64,000 nucleotides of DNA. Source: Bacteroides caccae (GTDB taxonomy: Bacteria > Bacteroidota > Bacteroidia > Bacteroidales > Bacteroidaceae). The stretch lies in the NCBI RefSeq assembly GCF_002222615.2, contig NZ_CP022412.2, forward strand, positions 1,798,001 to 1,862,000. The letters run 5' to 3'. This document shows, one piece after another, positions 27,401-35,129 of the stretch. Below the pieces are notes generated by a model. It did no database searches, had not been told where the DNA came from, and saw nothing but the letters and a program-made list of their open reading frames with translations. The stretch's first letter is position 1. The number at the start of each line of letters is the position of its first letter. The translations under genes and the position numbers were made by a program.

Positions 27401-27908
27401 TGATAATGTTATCGATTCAAACGACCGTCAATATACAGGTATGCCGACAACTCCTGAAATAGTATATGGTTTCGGTCCTTCATTCCGTTACAAGAAGTTT
27501 GATTTCTCTTTCTTCTTTCAAGGTGCAGCTCGTGTATCTATTATGATGAATGGTATCCATCCTTTTGGTGCTGAAGGTACACGTAATGTATTGCAGTTCA
27601 TAGCTGATGACTATTGGAGTGAAACTAACCAAAATATCTATGCTGAATATCCGCGTCTCAGTAAACGTGACAATGAAAACAATACAAAAGCGTCTACATA
27701 CTGGCAACGTAACGGTGCATTCCTTAAGTTGAAAAACTTAGAGGTCGGATTCAACCATAAGTTTTTCCGTGTTTATCTGAGAGGATCTAACTTGTTGACA
27801 TTCTCTCCATTCAAATATTGGGATCCTGAAATGGGAAGCGGTAGTGGATTGTCTTATCCGACTCAACGAGTGTTTAATGTGGGTGTTCAATTTTCAATCA
27901 ATAAATAA
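24456..27908 (+). CDS. SusC-like TonB-dependent receptor with STN signalling domain
   Basis: 1150 residues from the ATG at 24456. The frame is open back to a TTG at 24306, but that stretch carries a terminator-like hairpin and lacks protein character. A long N-terminus leads to a hydrophobic signal (FMRFFIMFMFMSIGIS). Then come an STN domain (about 51-123, FRFQDVTIEKALKEIEKKTG), a carboxypeptidase-regulatory-like domain (about 137-222, KGTVRDGNGEPVIGASVVLKG), the TonB-box region NEVVVVGYGTQKKESVVGSV, the plug and a 22-strand barrel ending FNVGVQFSINK. It imports glycan fragments across the outer membrane and signals to the FecR-like protein. The susD gene starts 9 bp after it. Confidence 0.95.
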   Translation: MYLCNYNQKNVRKNTFLWAIGKIPLFMRFFIMFMFMSIGISYAETVHSQNAAMEFRFQDVTIEKALKEIEKKTGYNFFYNTKDFNVKQKISFSAKGMNLSEVLNGIFANSQVDYVINGTDIVLKRREEVSNVSNEKYQIKGTVRDGNGEPVIGASVVLKGHTETGVITDIDGNFVLTVPAKKVTLSISYIGYDPVNVEATVGTFVKVVMKESSQTLNEVVVVGYGTQKKESVVGSVQMVKPDELKVPSSQLSTGFAGRLAGVVAVQRSGEPGADGADFWIRGISTFNGTRSPLIIIDGVQASSGDLNAIDPEVIESFSVLKDATATALYGSRGANGVMIVKTKSGRESDKAIVNIRLENAYSTHTKTPKFVDGVRYMEMYNEAVLTRGTGEVLYSDNKIAGTRAGLDPLIYPNVNWYDELFRSGAMNQNINVTIRGGSKKLDYFSSVSVNHDSGVLRNTDDFSYKNNLNIMRYVFQNNFNLNLSKSSKLSLNLNVQLRDYSGPTSNTSDLFGMVMESNPVDFPVRFPDDPNVDYIRWGGKSGGKYNSGFRNPYAEMARGYQSQFESTVMANLKFEQKLDFITEGLSAEALFSFKNWSSTNTNRSAGYNQFQVINYNTDNLSDYTLNRIGSEQSTVLQTSNKSSGDRRLYIQAMINYNRTFNTVHNVSGMFLYNQDQYNGNAPEDLIESLPQRKQGFAGRVTYAYDYRYMAELNFGYNGSENFAKGNRFGFFPSVAVGYNISREKFFEKFSDVVSNLKLRASWGLVGNDQIGGERYIYLSNIELENGDLGYTTGRDQNISKNGPKYIRYANNDITWEVGSKWNFGIDLGIKNELNITFDIFKEIRKDIFMERQQIPDYWGTNGKDKWMNLATKMYGNLGKVENKGLDFSIDYVKRFNNDFDMSFKGTFTYAHNKVLEYDEPDFQKYPNISRVGHSVDQQLLYIAERLFIDDSEVQRNPKQNLGGWVSGGDIKYKNLPDVNGNYDNVIDSNDRQYTGMPTTPEIVYGFGPSFRYKKFDFSFFFQGAARVSIMMNGIHPFGAEGTRNVLQFIADDYWSETNQNIYAEYPRLSKRDNENNTKASTYWQRNGAFLKLKNLEVGFNHKFFRVYLRGSNLLTFSPFKYWDPEMGSGSGLSYPTQRVFNVGVQFSINK

Positions 27909-27917
27909 ACCGGATTT

Positions 27918-29723
27918 ATGAAAAACAAACTATACCAAGCTCTATTGCTTATTTTTCTGGTAGCAGGGATAAGTTCTTGCGACTATTTGGACATCGTTCC
28001 TGATGAACGTCCGACTGAGGAAGATGCATTTAAAGATAAAAATGCAGCTGAACGCTATTTGTATTCTTGTTATGCTTTTATGCCCAAAGAACGCGAGGGG
28101 TGCTATCTATATCAAGGAGGTGATTGTCTCACCGATTATGACCGGAAATTTCTTGAGGGAACTCATACTGCGGCCAATATAGGTGATTTCGCGTATTGGA
28201 GTCGTATGTATGCCGGTATACGTCGTTGTTATACGCTGATAAACAATGTCGATGCTGTGCCACGTATGGAAGAAGAACTGAAAATCATATATAAGGCAGA
28301 AGCTAATTTTTTGATTGCGTATTATCACTTCATGTTACTACGTGCGTATGGTCCGATTATCATTATGGATCACGAGGTTAGTGTAAGTAGCACGGAGAAA
28401 CTGAAGCGAAGTCCGTTTGACGTATGCGTAAAATGGATTGCCGACAAGTATGACGAAGCTTGCAACAACGGATTGCTTGCCGTTCAATCATCATCCTACT
28501 ACGGCAGAGCTACACAGCTGGCTGCTAAAGCACTGAAAGCAAGGCTTTATTTGTATGCGGCGTCTCCTCTTTTCAATGGCAATAGTTTTTATGCCAACTC
28601 ATCTCTTTACGATCCGGAGACAAATGAGCCATTGATGCCGTTGGATTATAATCCATCTAAATGGAATACTGCGCTTACGGCTTGTCAAGAAGCGTTGACG
28701 CTGGCGAATGAACAGAAATACACCCAGTTTCAGATTGCTAATGAAAGCGAAATTCCTGAAGAATGTTGGCCCAAGGATTTAATCCAATATGCTTTGAAGA
28801 TGCAAATTATGGATAAGAAAAATATGGAAGTCATTTGGGCGGATACCCGTACGGAAGGTGTTTATGGGCCACAAAACCAATCCGCTCCGCGTGATCCGGT
28901 GAATGGAGGTAATAGCTGGAATGGAGTAGGTCCTACATTGGATTTTGTGAAAGTATTCTATACAGAAAACGGACTCCCGATTGACGAAGATCCGAAATAC
29001 TACACTCCTGGTGATTATTTTAAGATAGGACAGTATGAAGGACGTACCACGTGTAACCTCAACTTGAAACGTGAACCTCGTTTCTATTCATGGGTTTCAT
29101 TCCATAACGGATATTTTGAAATGCAGCGTGAAGGATATAATGAAGGTAGAATTGTTACTATGTTCCGTAAATCAGACAATCATGGAAAACAAAACCGTTC
29201 TACGGACTTTTCATTGAGTGGATATTTAGTAAAGAAATGGTGCACGCCTACTTATGATACCCGCAACGGGTTCCAGAATTATCCGTGGCCTGTTATTCGC
29301 TTGGGTGAACTGTATTTGAATCTTGCAGAAGCTGCAGCAGAAGCAGGTGAATTAAACATTGCCAAGACAGCACTGAACAAGATAAGGGAACATGCCGGCA
29401 TACCGACTGTGGAAAAATCATGGGAAGGAATTGCTACGTTGACAAAAGATAAGCTAATTGAAATAATTCGTCAAGAACGTATCATCGAGTTGAGTTTCGA
29501 AGGACACTACCGTTGGGACATGGCAAGGTGGAAAGAATTGGAGCATGTCTTAGACCACAATCCGTCTGCTCTTAATACAGATGGTGTGTCGGATGAGGAT
29601 TTCTTCCGTCCAGTGGTAGTAGATCGTGCTTGGAAGTTCACTTCACCGACTCATTACCTGCTTCCGATTGCAGATTCGGAATTGAATAAGAATACGTTGA
29701 TTGTGCAAAATCCGGGTTATTAA
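27918..29723 (+). CDS. SusD/RagB-family glycan-binding outer-membrane lipoprotein
   Basis: 601 residues. The lipobox ends at Cys21 (LVAGISSC). SusD features include SCDYLDIVPDERPTEEDAF, an N-terminal TPR-like region (AERYLYSCYAF, YKAEANFLIAYYHFMLLRAYG, ATQLAAKALKARLYLYAASPLF) and the C-terminal PVIRLGELYLNLAEAAAEAG with RQERIIELSFEGHYRWDMARWK. It forms the lid over SusC and captures oligosaccharides. Confidence 0.95.
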   Translation: MKNKLYQALLLIFLVAGISSCDYLDIVPDERPTEEDAFKDKNAAERYLYSCYAFMPKEREGCYLYQGGDCLTDYDRKFLEGTHTAANIGDFAYWSRMYAGIRRCYTLINNVDAVPRMEEELKIIYKAEANFLIAYYHFMLLRAYGPIIIMDHEVSVSSTEKLKRSPFDVCVKWIADKYDEACNNGLLAVQSSSYYGRATQLAAKALKARLYLYAASPLFNGNSFYANSSLYDPETNEPLMPLDYNPSKWNTALTACQEALTLANEQKYTQFQIANESEIPEECWPKDLIQYALKMQIMDKKNMEVIWADTRTEGVYGPQNQSAPRDPVNGGNSWNGVGPTLDFVKVFYTENGLPIDEDPKYYTPGDYFKIGQYEGRTTCNLNLKREPRFYSWVSFHNGYFEMQREGYNEGRIVTMFRKSDNHGKQNRSTDFSLSGYLVKKWCTPTYDTRNGFQNYPWPVIRLGELYLNLAEAAAEAGELNIAKTALNKIREHAGIPTVEKSWEGIATLTKDKLIEIIRQERIIELSFEGHYRWDMARWKELEHVLDHNPSALNTDGVSDEDFFRPVVVDRAWKFTSPTHYLLPIADSELNKNTLIVQNPGY

Positions 29724-29743
29724 TCATTAAAATAGCAATTACG

Positions 29744-30622
29744 ATGAAAAAGAAATATTTTTTCATGGCATGTTTAGCCACCATATTTATGGTATCTGCT
29801 TGTAACGACGATGATGACAATGCAGCTGTCTTACCGTCGGCTATTAGCAATCTGACAGCAACGCCTCTTGAAGGAGGAGTGCTGCTGGAATGGGAAGTTC
29901 CCGTTGATTCCAACCTGTTCTATGTACAGATAGACTATACTCATCCTGTCACAGGCAAACGTGTGAATAAGAATGCCAGTGTTTTTTGCGATACCATGCT
30001 TATTGAGGGCATGTTGGCAAAAGATGGCGAATACACATTCCATGCCACACCTGTCAGCTCAACCCAAGATGTGGGTGAGAAGTTGGAAGTAAGAGCTTCC
30101 GCACTTCCTGTCCAGCCGGTGGTGAAGGAAATCACTGATAAAATTTTATTAAGTAAAGACAACTTGTTTTGTAATAAACCTGATCCGGATGAAGGAAAGT
30201 ATATAGAGTATTTGGTGGATGGTAATTACACTAACTTTTTTCATACTGATTGGCATGATGCGGGTACTGTTCCGCACTATATAGATATCACTCTCCCATC
30301 TCCTGTAGAGCAGTTTAAGATACAAACTTACTACCGTGGTGGAAAGTATGGTCAATGTCCTGTAGAGATTACCGTATTAGGAAGTAATGACGGTGAACAG
30401 TGGAACAAGATTGCAGAAATAGAAGATGAAGGTAAAGGTGGTGCTTCTTATACCACACCTACGCTGGGGACAGAAGGACAGCCTTATTCATACATCCGTT
30501 ATCGTGCAGATGAGACTTCCGGCAATGCTGTGTACTTTGCGTTAGCTGAGTTGGAATTCTATACTGTCAGAACTGAGATTTACGATCCGGAAGGTATTTA
30601 CCGACCCGAAGACAAGGAATAG
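29744..30622 (+). CDS. Surface glycan-binding lipoprotein (SusE position, discoidin-like)
   Basis: 292 residues. Lipobox Cys20 (FMVSAC) is followed by an acidic stretch NDDDDN, an outer-membrane export-type signal. Residues 33-125 form a fibronectin type III-like domain (ISNLTATPLEGGVLLEWEVP, GEYTFHATPVSS). Residues about 150-285 form an F5/8 type C (discoidin)-like domain (YLVDGNYTNFFHTDWHDAGTVPHYIDITL is its start; VEITVLGSNDGEQWNKIAEIE). It should bind the target glycan at the cell surface. It follows susD by 20 bp. Confidence 0.8.
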   Translation: MKKKYFFMACLATIFMVSACNDDDDNAAVLPSAISNLTATPLEGGVLLEWEVPVDSNLFYVQIDYTHPVTGKRVNKNASVFCDTMLIEGMLAKDGEYTFHATPVSSTQDVGEKLEVRASALPVQPVVKEITDKILLSKDNLFCNKPDPDEGKYIEYLVDGNYTNFFHTDWHDAGTVPHYIDITLPSPVEQFKIQTYYRGGKYGQCPVEITVLGSNDGEQWNKIAEIEDEGKGGASYTTPTLGTEGQPYSYIRYRADETSGNAVYFALAELEFYTVRTEIYDPEGIYRPEDKE

Positions 30623-30664
30623 CTGATATATAAGAATAACTGAAATTATTGCTTATTATTTATG

Positions 30665-30694
30665 GAAAGGAGGGGGCATGTCTCCCTCCCTTTC
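30665..30694 (+). other. Hairpin between the SusE-like gene and GH35
   Basis: A purine-rich arm (30665-30676) pairs with a pyrimidine-rich arm (30682-30694) with one bulged C and a 5-nt loop. No U-run follows, so it is more likely an mRNA stability or partial-attenuation element between the binding and enzyme genes than a full terminator. Confidence 0.45.
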
Positions 30695-30713
30695 GTCTAA
30701 ACAATAGAACTTC

Positions 30714-33485
30714 ATGAACAAATTGATAACATTGATCCTCGTATGTTGTTTTGCTTTTAACTTATATGCCGAACAACTTCCCGCTAAACAATTCTCACAT
30801 CCGGAACGTATTCGTTACGATCAGCATTGCTTCACGATAGAAGGTCGGGATATTTTTATCTTGAGTGCGGCTTTTCATTATTTTCGCGTTCCTCAAGAGT
30901 TGTGGCGGGATCGTTTCCGTAAAATAAAGGAGGCGGGATTCAACACTGTGGAGACTTATGTGCCGTGGAATTGGCATGAGCGCACCATGCCGCGTAATGT
31001 AAAGGACTATTCGCAATGTGACTTTGACGACCTGAAGGCGTGGCTCAAGATGGCTCACGAAGAGTTCGGACTGTATACCATTGTCCGCCCGGGGCCTTTT
31101 ATTTGTGCAGAATGGGCAGGAGGAGGTTATCCTAGATGGGTTGCCAAGTTTTGTCCGGCAAAATATGACACTAGCTTTTGGTTACGAAGTAACCATCCCG
31201 AACACATGAAATGGACCAAACATTGGTACGATGCTGTTTGTCCGGTTTTTGCCGAGGAGCAGCTTACACGTAAGAAATCCGGTGAGAAAGGAATTATCAT
31301 GGTGCAACTCGAGAACGAATACATTTACTTTGGCATGGAGTCAGAGAAAAAAGAAGAGGTGCTGCGCGACATGGCAGCTTATTGCACGAATAATGGAATT
31401 GAGGTACCGCTGTTTACCTGTGTTACACCTGAGGTAAGAGGCTCGAAAGATGCCGTTATCAGTCAGCTGTTCGATATGGACAATCAATATGTATGGTGGA
31501 ATATACAGGAGGCGAAAAGCCGCATTGAAGATTTAAAGAGACAACAGCCTAACGCGCCGGCTTTTGTGTGTGAATTGCAGGGTGGCTGGTTTTCCACGGT
31601 AGGTGGAGGATTGAGTGAGGACAGCTATTTGGATGGACGTCATGCGCGTGGAATGGCATTGATGGCAATGGCCGGAGGTTCTACCGGACTTAATTATTAT
31701 ATGTTTTTCGGAGGAACAAATCTAGCCGGTTGGGGCGCTCGCCGCATGACTACCAGCTACGATTACGGAGCTGCATTAAAAGAAAGTGGTGGTGTGAGTG
31801 AGAAATTCGCTGCCGTGAAAGGAGTCGGGGATTTCGTCAACCGTTTTGGTACTCAATTAGCGAGAAGTGAAGCGATAGAGTTTACTACATCGGACAACAT
31901 CAAGGATTTGACCGTTGGAGTACGCCGGACAAAAGAGGGAACTTTGTTTATTTTTATATTTAATAAAGATAAGAAAAAAGCATTCCGTGATAACGTTCAA
32001 TTTCATATAAAAGGTATGCCGGCATTCAATGTTTATTGCTCGGTTGAGCCATTGGACAGCAAGGTACTGGTACTCTCTCAGGCGAATGGACAATGTGAAT
32101 GGTATCCGAAAGAACAGACTTTGCCGGAACGTCCCGTCAATATGCCTATGCCGATACGGATTGCACAGGCAGAACGTTGTGATGAAACCTTTCAGGGGAA
32201 CTGGCGACCACTGCGTAAAGGTGTTTCTTTACCAGAAATTGGTGTGAACGATTGTCGTTACTCCATGTATCGTAGTGTAGTAAAACTATCGAAGAAAGAG
32301 GTAGAGGAATATGGAACATTGGTTTGTGAGATGTTTACGGCTGATCCGCTTTATGTACAAGTGAATGGAAAAATAGCTAAAAGGGCTTCTACCGATGAAC
32401 TGGATAATACATTTGTCATAGATGGGCTACTGCATGAGGGAAGCAATGAAATCGTAAGCATCTATGAAAATCGTGGACACGCTCATGGATATCGCCCGAT
32501 GGAGGAATTGAGCGGAATGAAATCTGCCGGATTGGGCAAGAAGCAATCTGCTATCCTTCCTATCGAAAAATGGGAAGTGAAAAAGGTGGAAAATAATGTC
32601 AAAGATATCAAGTCACTGCTGTCTAACAATGAAGGCTGGGAAACCATCATGCTTGATCAAAGCACTATCGCCAATCTTGCTACATTGCAAATAGCCGGAC
32701 TGGAGAAGCCGGAATGGCCTGCCGCATGGGTGTTGCAAGGGAAAGAAGGAACGGCTATTTATCGTACTTCTATTGATATGACACGTCAGATGTTGACCGA
32801 AGGGCAAACAATGATAGAATTCGCTTGCGTGGATGATGCGGGTACGCTTTTTGTAAACGGTAAGGAGGTGGCAAGCCACGATGCTTGGGACAAGCCGTTT
32901 GTAGCCAATATGAAAGATTTTCTGCATGAAGGAGAGAATAAAGTGGCTATTGTGGTGCGTAATAGTAGCGGTGCAGGAGGATTGTTAAAGGGAATCCGCT
33001 TGTTCAGTGAACTGAAAATACTGAAGCCTCTGAAGTGGGAAGTAGCGCTTGATCTTGGAGGAGTGACACAAGGATATTGTGGAGGGAAAACCGCCGGCAG
33101 TGACAATTGGAAGGTGGTGACATTGAAAACCGATGGTACATTGCATCGAAAAGGAAACAATATACAGCCTAAAGGTAAACAAGATGCCTTATTCACTTGG
33201 TATAAAGTAACATTTGATCTGCCCAAAACGGAAAAAGAATGCTGGATTCCTTGGAGAGCCATTATCAATGCTTCAGGTACAGGATATATGTGGTTGAATG
33301 GGCATAATATCGGACGTTATTGGGAAGAAGGTCCGCAACGGGAGTTTTTCTTACCGGAATGTTGGTTGAATATGGGAGGAACGAATACATTGGTGCTCGG
33401 ACTTCGACAATCAGAAACTTGCGGGGCCGTGTTGGAAGGGATAGAAGTAGCTCCTTATTATGAGGATGCAGAGTTTATTGAGTAA
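30714..33485 (+). CDS. GH35 beta-galactosidase
   Basis: 923 residues with a signal peptide ending LYAEQ. The TIM barrel (about 30-370) has the GH35 signature: AFHYFRVPQELWRDRFRKIKEAGFNTVETYVPWNWHE is its first part, then RPGPFICAEWAGGGYPRW, then VQLENEY with the acid/base Glu202, and CELQGGWF with the nucleophile Glu287. C-terminal beta-sandwich (jelly-roll) domains follow, with YMWLNGHNIGRYWEEGPQ and PECWLN at the end. It removes non-reducing beta-linked galactose in the periplasm or at the surface. It is the first enzyme of the PUL. Confidence 0.93.
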   Translation: MNKLITLILVCCFAFNLYAEQLPAKQFSHPERIRYDQHCFTIEGRDIFILSAAFHYFRVPQELWRDRFRKIKEAGFNTVETYVPWNWHERTMPRNVKDYSQCDFDDLKAWLKMAHEEFGLYTIVRPGPFICAEWAGGGYPRWVAKFCPAKYDTSFWLRSNHPEHMKWTKHWYDAVCPVFAEEQLTRKKSGEKGIIMVQLENEYIYFGMESEKKEEVLRDMAAYCTNNGIEVPLFTCVTPEVRGSKDAVISQLFDMDNQYVWWNIQEAKSRIEDLKRQQPNAPAFVCELQGGWFSTVGGGLSEDSYLDGRHARGMALMAMAGGSTGLNYYMFFGGTNLAGWGARRMTTSYDYGAALKESGGVSEKFAAVKGVGDFVNRFGTQLARSEAIEFTTSDNIKDLTVGVRRTKEGTLFIFIFNKDKKKAFRDNVQFHIKGMPAFNVYCSVEPLDSKVLVLSQANGQCEWYPKEQTLPERPVNMPMPIRIAQAERCDETFQGNWRPLRKGVSLPEIGVNDCRYSMYRSVVKLSKKEVEEYGTLVCEMFTADPLYVQVNGKIAKRASTDELDNTFVIDGLLHEGSNEIVSIYENRGHAHGYRPMEELSGMKSAGLGKKQSAILPIEKWEVKKVENNVKDIKSLLSNNEGWETIMLDQSTIANLATLQIAGLEKPEWPAAWVLQGKEGTAIYRTSIDMTRQMLTEGQTMIEFACVDDAGTLFVNGKEVASHDAWDKPFVANMKDFLHEGENKVAIVVRNSSGAGGLLKGIRLFSELKILKPLKWEVALDLGGVTQGYCGGKTAGSDNWKVVTLKTDGTLHRKGNNIQPKGKQDALFTWYKVTFDLPKTEKECWIPWRAIINASGTGYMWLNGHNIGRYWEEGPQREFFLPECWLNMGGTNTLVLGLRQSETCGAVLEGIEVAPYYEDAEFIE

Positions 33486-33500
33486 TAATTCAATAGGTAT

Positions 33501-35087
33501 ATGAATATATATAAATCACTTTTTTTAGGATTGGTGTGTAGTGCAGGAATGCACTGCACCTTCGCTCAAACAACTGTTTGGAATCCGGATAATCAGAATG
33601 GAACATTTACGAACCCTATCATGTGGGGAGACTGGCCCGATCCGGATCTGATCCGGGTTGATGATAAGTTTTATCTCGTGTCTACCAGTATGCACTATGT
33701 GCCGGGATGCCCTATTGCTGTATCGGAAGATTTGGTAAACTGGGAAATGGCAGGATATGCTTTGGATCGTTATGATGAGGATCCGAAATATGATATGCAG
33801 GGTGGCAATCTTTATCTGAATGGGGCGTGGGCAACTACGATACGGCATCATAACGGAAAATTTTACGTTGGTTTCTGTACACCCTATGGTTGGGGACGGG
33901 AAACCGGGCATTTCTCTATTTGTATAGCCGATGATGTGAAAGGACCTTGGGAACGTACTATATTTCCTGAATATTTATATGATCCGGGGTTATTCTTTGA
34001 TGAAGATGGAAAGGTTTACGTAGTTCACGGGCAAGGTACACTATACTTGACAGAGTTGAACTCGGACGTGAAATCCGTTAAAGGGAAACCTGTGAAGATA
34101 TGGCAGGGCGGTTTTAAAAATGCACATGAGTTAGGAGGCGGTTTTGGTATGGAAGGATCTCATATGTATCGCATCAATGGAAAATATTATATTACTTGTC
34201 CTGCCGGGGGAACGGGAGGATGGCAAATCTGCTTGCGGTCGGATAATATCTATGGTCCCTATGAACATAAACTCATAATGAACGATTGGAGTTCATATCC
34301 CGAAAACGGACTTCATCAAGGTGGGATGGTACAGTTGAAAAATGGAGACTGGTGGTTTATGATTATGCAGGACAGAGGACCGATAGGACGTGTTCCGTGT
34401 CTTGTGCCCGTGAAATGGATAAACGGTTGGCCTATGCTGGGTGATGAAGGAAAAGATCTTATCACTTATCCTAAACCTGCTACCGGGAAAAAATCGAAGA
34501 TAAAGAGTCCGGCTACTACCGATGAGTTCAATGCTTCTCAATTAGGTCTGCAATGGCAATGGAATCATAATCCGGATAATAGCAGATGGAGTTTGAAGGA
34601 ACGTAAGGGATATATGCGTCTGTATGCTTCCCAAGCTTCTACATTGAAAGATGCTCGTAATACATTGACACAACGTGTTCAGGGACCGAGTTGCGAGGGT
34701 TCGGTAGAAATGGAAGTGACCGGACTTAAAGATGGCAATATTGCCGGATTCGGAATCTTCGAGTTTCCTTATGCCTATGTTGCGATACGACAAGAATCCG
34801 GTAGACGCAAAATTGTGATGTGTAATGACGGTAAGGATATCGAAACCGTAGAGCATTTCAATGGAGATAAACTGTGGATACGTGTACGTGCTACAGACAA
34901 AGAATTTAAGGCTTTGTTCTATTACAGTCTGGATGGTGTGAATTATAAACGCATTGGTAATGAATTGCAGATGGGATTGGGATTGCCGTGGACAGCCAAT
35001 CGTTTTGCATTGTTCAATTTCAATACTGCGCCGCAAGGAAATAACGGATATGCCGACTTTAATTGGTTTAGATTTACGAATAAGTAA
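33501..35087 (+). CDS. GH43 glycosidase (arabinofuranosidase/xylosidase type)
   Basis: 528 residues, signal peptide ending FAQ. The five-bladed propeller carries the three GH43 acids: Asp47 (WPDPDLI), Asp161 (YDPGLFFDEDG) and Glu218 (GMEGSHMY). The C-terminal domain (about 345-528: FNASQLGLQWQWNHNPDNSRW, GFGIFEFPYAYVAIRQ, ADFNWFRF) is the beta-sandwich common in GH43 beta-xylosidase-like enzymes. The expected substrate is a pentose linkage. The DUF5054 gene follows after 42 bp. Confidence 0.9.
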   Translation: MNIYKSLFLGLVCSAGMHCTFAQTTVWNPDNQNGTFTNPIMWGDWPDPDLIRVDDKFYLVSTSMHYVPGCPIAVSEDLVNWEMAGYALDRYDEDPKYDMQGGNLYLNGAWATTIRHHNGKFYVGFCTPYGWGRETGHFSICIADDVKGPWERTIFPEYLYDPGLFFDEDGKVYVVHGQGTLYLTELNSDVKSVKGKPVKIWQGGFKNAHELGGGFGMEGSHMYRINGKYYITCPAGGTGGWQICLRSDNIYGPYEHKLIMNDWSSYPENGLHQGGMVQLKNGDWWFMIMQDRGPIGRVPCLVPVKWINGWPMLGDEGKDLITYPKPATGKKSKIKSPATTDEFNASQLGLQWQWNHNPDNSRWSLKERKGYMRLYASQASTLKDARNTLTQRVQGPSCEGSVEMEVTGLKDGNIAGFGIFEFPYAYVAIRQESGRRKIVMCNDGKDIETVEHFNGDKLWIRVRATDKEFKALFYYSLDGVNYKRIGNELQMGLGLPWTANRFALFNFNTAPQGNNGYADFNWFRFTNK

Positions 35088-35129
35088 TGTATTTATACCA
35101 TTCAATCTTCTTAAAACACATGCAATGAC

